From assembly GCA_030044295.1 (NCBI GenBank), contig JASHWB010000382.1:1-6755 (forward strand): a stretch of 6,755 bases of DNA. Reading direction: 5' to 3'. Shown in pieces: positions 5,941-6,755 of the stretch. A model generated the notes under the pieces. It saw nothing but the letters and a program-made list of their open reading frames with translations. It was not told the origin of the DNA and made no database searches. Source of the stretch: Candidatus Acidiferrales bacterium. Lineage in GTDB: Bacteria; Acidobacteriota; Terriglobia; Acidiferrales; UBA7541. The translations under genes and the position numbers were made by a program. Every line of letters starts with the position of its first letter. Within the stretch, counting starts at the first letter, position 1.

Positions 5941-6426
5941 ATGACCCACTGGATTGGAACCACGTCTCCGGCTGACGCCGGCATGAACGAATTCAAGGCT
6001 TGCCTCAAACACCTGCGCGATGGCCACCCCGACGAAGCTCTGTTAGACGCGCGCCGCGCGCTCGGCGCGGCTCCGAAAAATCCCTTCTATCTCTCTTATA
6101 CCGGATTGCTTGCGGGAATGGCCGAGCAGCGCTTCGGCGACGCGGAAAGTCTTTGCCGGGAAGCGCTATCGCTGCGCCACAACCATGCGCAGCTTTACCT
6201 GAATCTGGCGGAAGTCTATCAACAGTGCGGGCGGACGCAGGAAGCCATCGACGTGCTGGAAAAGGGGTTGATTTCGGCGGGCCGCGATTTCCGCATTCGC
6301 CGCGCGCTGGAGCGCATAGGCACGCGCCGCGAGCCGGTCCTTACGTTCCTGCACCGCAGCCACCCATTGAACCGGACTCTCGGGAAGTTGCGCCACCGCA
6401 TCATCGGTCCCGACCAGGCCGCCTAA
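5941..6426 (+). CDS. Small TPR-repeat protein with basic C-terminal tail
   Basis: The product has 161 residues with no signal peptide or membrane segment, so it is probably cytoplasmic. Residues ~17-48, 49-81 and 83-115 form three TPR-type helix pairs (for example HLRDGHPDEALLDARRAL and AQLYLNLAEVYQQCGRTQEA), a protein-protein interaction scaffold. Beyond the repeats, residues ~129-152 are Arg-rich and read REPVLTFLHRSHPLNR then LGKLRH. From memory, similar tails (PFL-R-NPLNR-LG-LRH) recur in small TPR proteins of Acidobacteria, but I cannot verify this here and know no function for them. The gene lies 182 nt after the deacetylase gene, beyond a possible terminator, so it is probably its own transcription unit. 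The partner is unknown. Confidence 0.85.
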   Translation: MTHWIGTTSPADAGMNEFKACLKHLRDGHPDEALLDARRALGAAPKNPFYLSYTGLLAGMAEQRFGDAESLCREALSLRHNHAQLYLNLAEVYQQCGRTQEAIDVLEKGLISAGRDFRIRRALERIGTRREPVLTFLHRSHPLNRTLGKLRHRIIGPDQAA

Positions 6427-6538
6427 AGCGCACGCCGAGTTTGGCCAGCGAGTTGCGTCCCCATGACGCAATCCGGGGCGGGTTGCCCGCGAGAGGACCG
6501 CTCCGGACCCCCTTCCTTTGCGGCAATTTGGACAGGTT

Positions 6539-6575
6539 AAGAGAAAATCCCCACGCTCACAGACCGAGCGTTGGG
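6539..6575 (-). terminator. Rho-independent-like terminator of the right-hand minus-strand gene
   Basis: CCCCACGCTC (6549-6558) pairs with GAGCGTTGGG (6566-6575), nine of ten positions, with a 7-nt loop. Read on the minus strand, the stem is followed by GGATTTTCTCTT, a T-rich tail. It lies 49 nt after the stop codon at 6625. On the plus strand no T-tract follows, so it serves the minus strand. The same bases could instead belong to an interspersed repeat. Confidence 0.5.
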
Positions 6576-6610
6576 CACCCTCAAATTCAAGATCCAAACC
6601 TGGGGCACCC
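6573..6610. repeat. GGGCACCC (GGGTGCCC on minus) short repeat, two copies
   Basis: GGGCACCC occurs at 6573-6580 and at 6603-6610. On the minus strand the arrangement is GGGTGCCC, then a hairpin arm, loop, arm, then TGGGGATTTTC. From memory this resembles an interspersed intergenic repeat frequent in Terriglobia genomes. The match is by recollection only. Confidence 0.3.
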
Positions 6611-6624
6611 GGCCACCCGCCTGA

Positions 6625-6755
6625 TTAAGTTTCGAGTCCCCTCGGGGTCACAACGAGGTGCGGTCCCTGTTTGCTCGGCTCGAACAATCGCCAGTACTCG
6701 TTCAGTACAGAGTTGTTGGGAAAGATCTCCAAAAGGACTTGGTCACCGAGGTCAG
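6625..6755 (-). CDS. C-terminal fragment of an unidentified protein (5' part beyond window)
   Basis: One minus-strand frame is open from the right edge to a TAA at 6625-6627, giving 42 codons. The peptide starts DLGDQVLLEIFPNNSVLNEY and ends LVVTPRGLET. It has a balanced protein-like composition (hydrophobic and charged residues alternate, EYWRLFEPSKQGPHL in the middle) and is followed by a terminator-like hairpin. I recognise no family. The plus strand also has an open frame over this stretch, so coding on this strand is an inference, helped by the terminator. It is convergent with the TPR gene. Confidence 0.5.
   Translation of the reverse strand, partial: DLGDQVLLEIFPNNSVLNEYWRLFEPSKQGPHLVVTPRGLET

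Larger units (their letters stand above)
6427..6624. other. Convergent intergenic region with hairpins and GGGTGCCC-type repeats
   Basis: This lies between the TPR gene (plus) and the unidentified minus-strand gene. It holds a perfect 7-bp hairpin, TTGCGTC/GACGCAA (6453-6471, loop CCCAT), a GC-rich stretch with GCGGG-TTG-CCCGC, the terminator-like hairpin at 6539-6575 and two copies of GGGCACCC (6573-6580 and 6603-6610) exactly 30 bp apart. I see no convincing coding sequence here. Confidence 0.5.

Noticed and set aside
6453..6471. 7-bp hairpin after the TPR gene as its terminator
   Set aside because: The stem is perfect, but no T-tract follows on the plus strand (next bases TCCGGGGCGGG).
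6166..6597. 143-codon minus-strand frame with a CPNC motif
   Set aside because: Most of it is antisense to the TPR gene. It starts at a TTG inside the repeat-like region and overlaps the probable terminator.

Overview
The window looks like a piece of a moderately GC-rich chromosome from an acidobacterium of the Terriglobia type. This is an inference from memory, not a search. It rests on a large secreted DUF3857-transglutaminase-TPR protein, a small TPR protein with an Arg/Pro-rich 'NPLNR-LG-LRH'-like tail, an S41-protease homologue next to a divergent polysaccharide deacetylase, and GGGTGCCC-type intergenic repeats. There are no rRNA or tRNA genes, no CRISPR array and no intact insertion sequence.

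Layout. (1) Positions 1-2663, minus strand: the first ~887 codons of a large exported protein (signal peptide, DUF3857, transglutaminase-like core with an intact Cys/His/Asp triad, TPR array), running off the left edge. (2) About 2688-3691: a ~1 kb divergent intergenic region. It has no convincing intact gene, but it holds two pairs of exact direct repeats, two good hairpins, one weak small ORF, traces of a possibly decayed minus-strand gene, and an extended -10 promoter just before the next gene. (3) Positions 3692-5758, plus strand: a two-gene operon separated by 6 nt. The first gene is a membrane-anchored PDZ-S41 (CtpA-like) protein; the second is a YibQ/DUF610-type divergent polysaccharide deacetylase. 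A hairpin pair follows. (4) Positions 5941-6426, plus strand: a 161-residue TPR protein with a strong ribosome binding site. (5) Positions 6625-6755, minus strand: the last 42 codons of an unidentified gene, convergent with the TPR gene and followed by a hairpin plus T-tract that looks like its terminator.

The most interesting point is the S41 protein. Its overall fold signature is clear, but the residues aligned with the catalytic Ser and Lys are Gly294 and Thr319, and the oxyanion-loop glycine motif is also altered. It is therefore probably a pseudoprotease kept in the conserved CtpA-YibQ envelope context. In Proteobacteria this neighbourhood goes with EnvC and peptidoglycan turnover. Here a non-proteolytic PDZ scaffold may act with the deacetylase homologue at the cell envelope.
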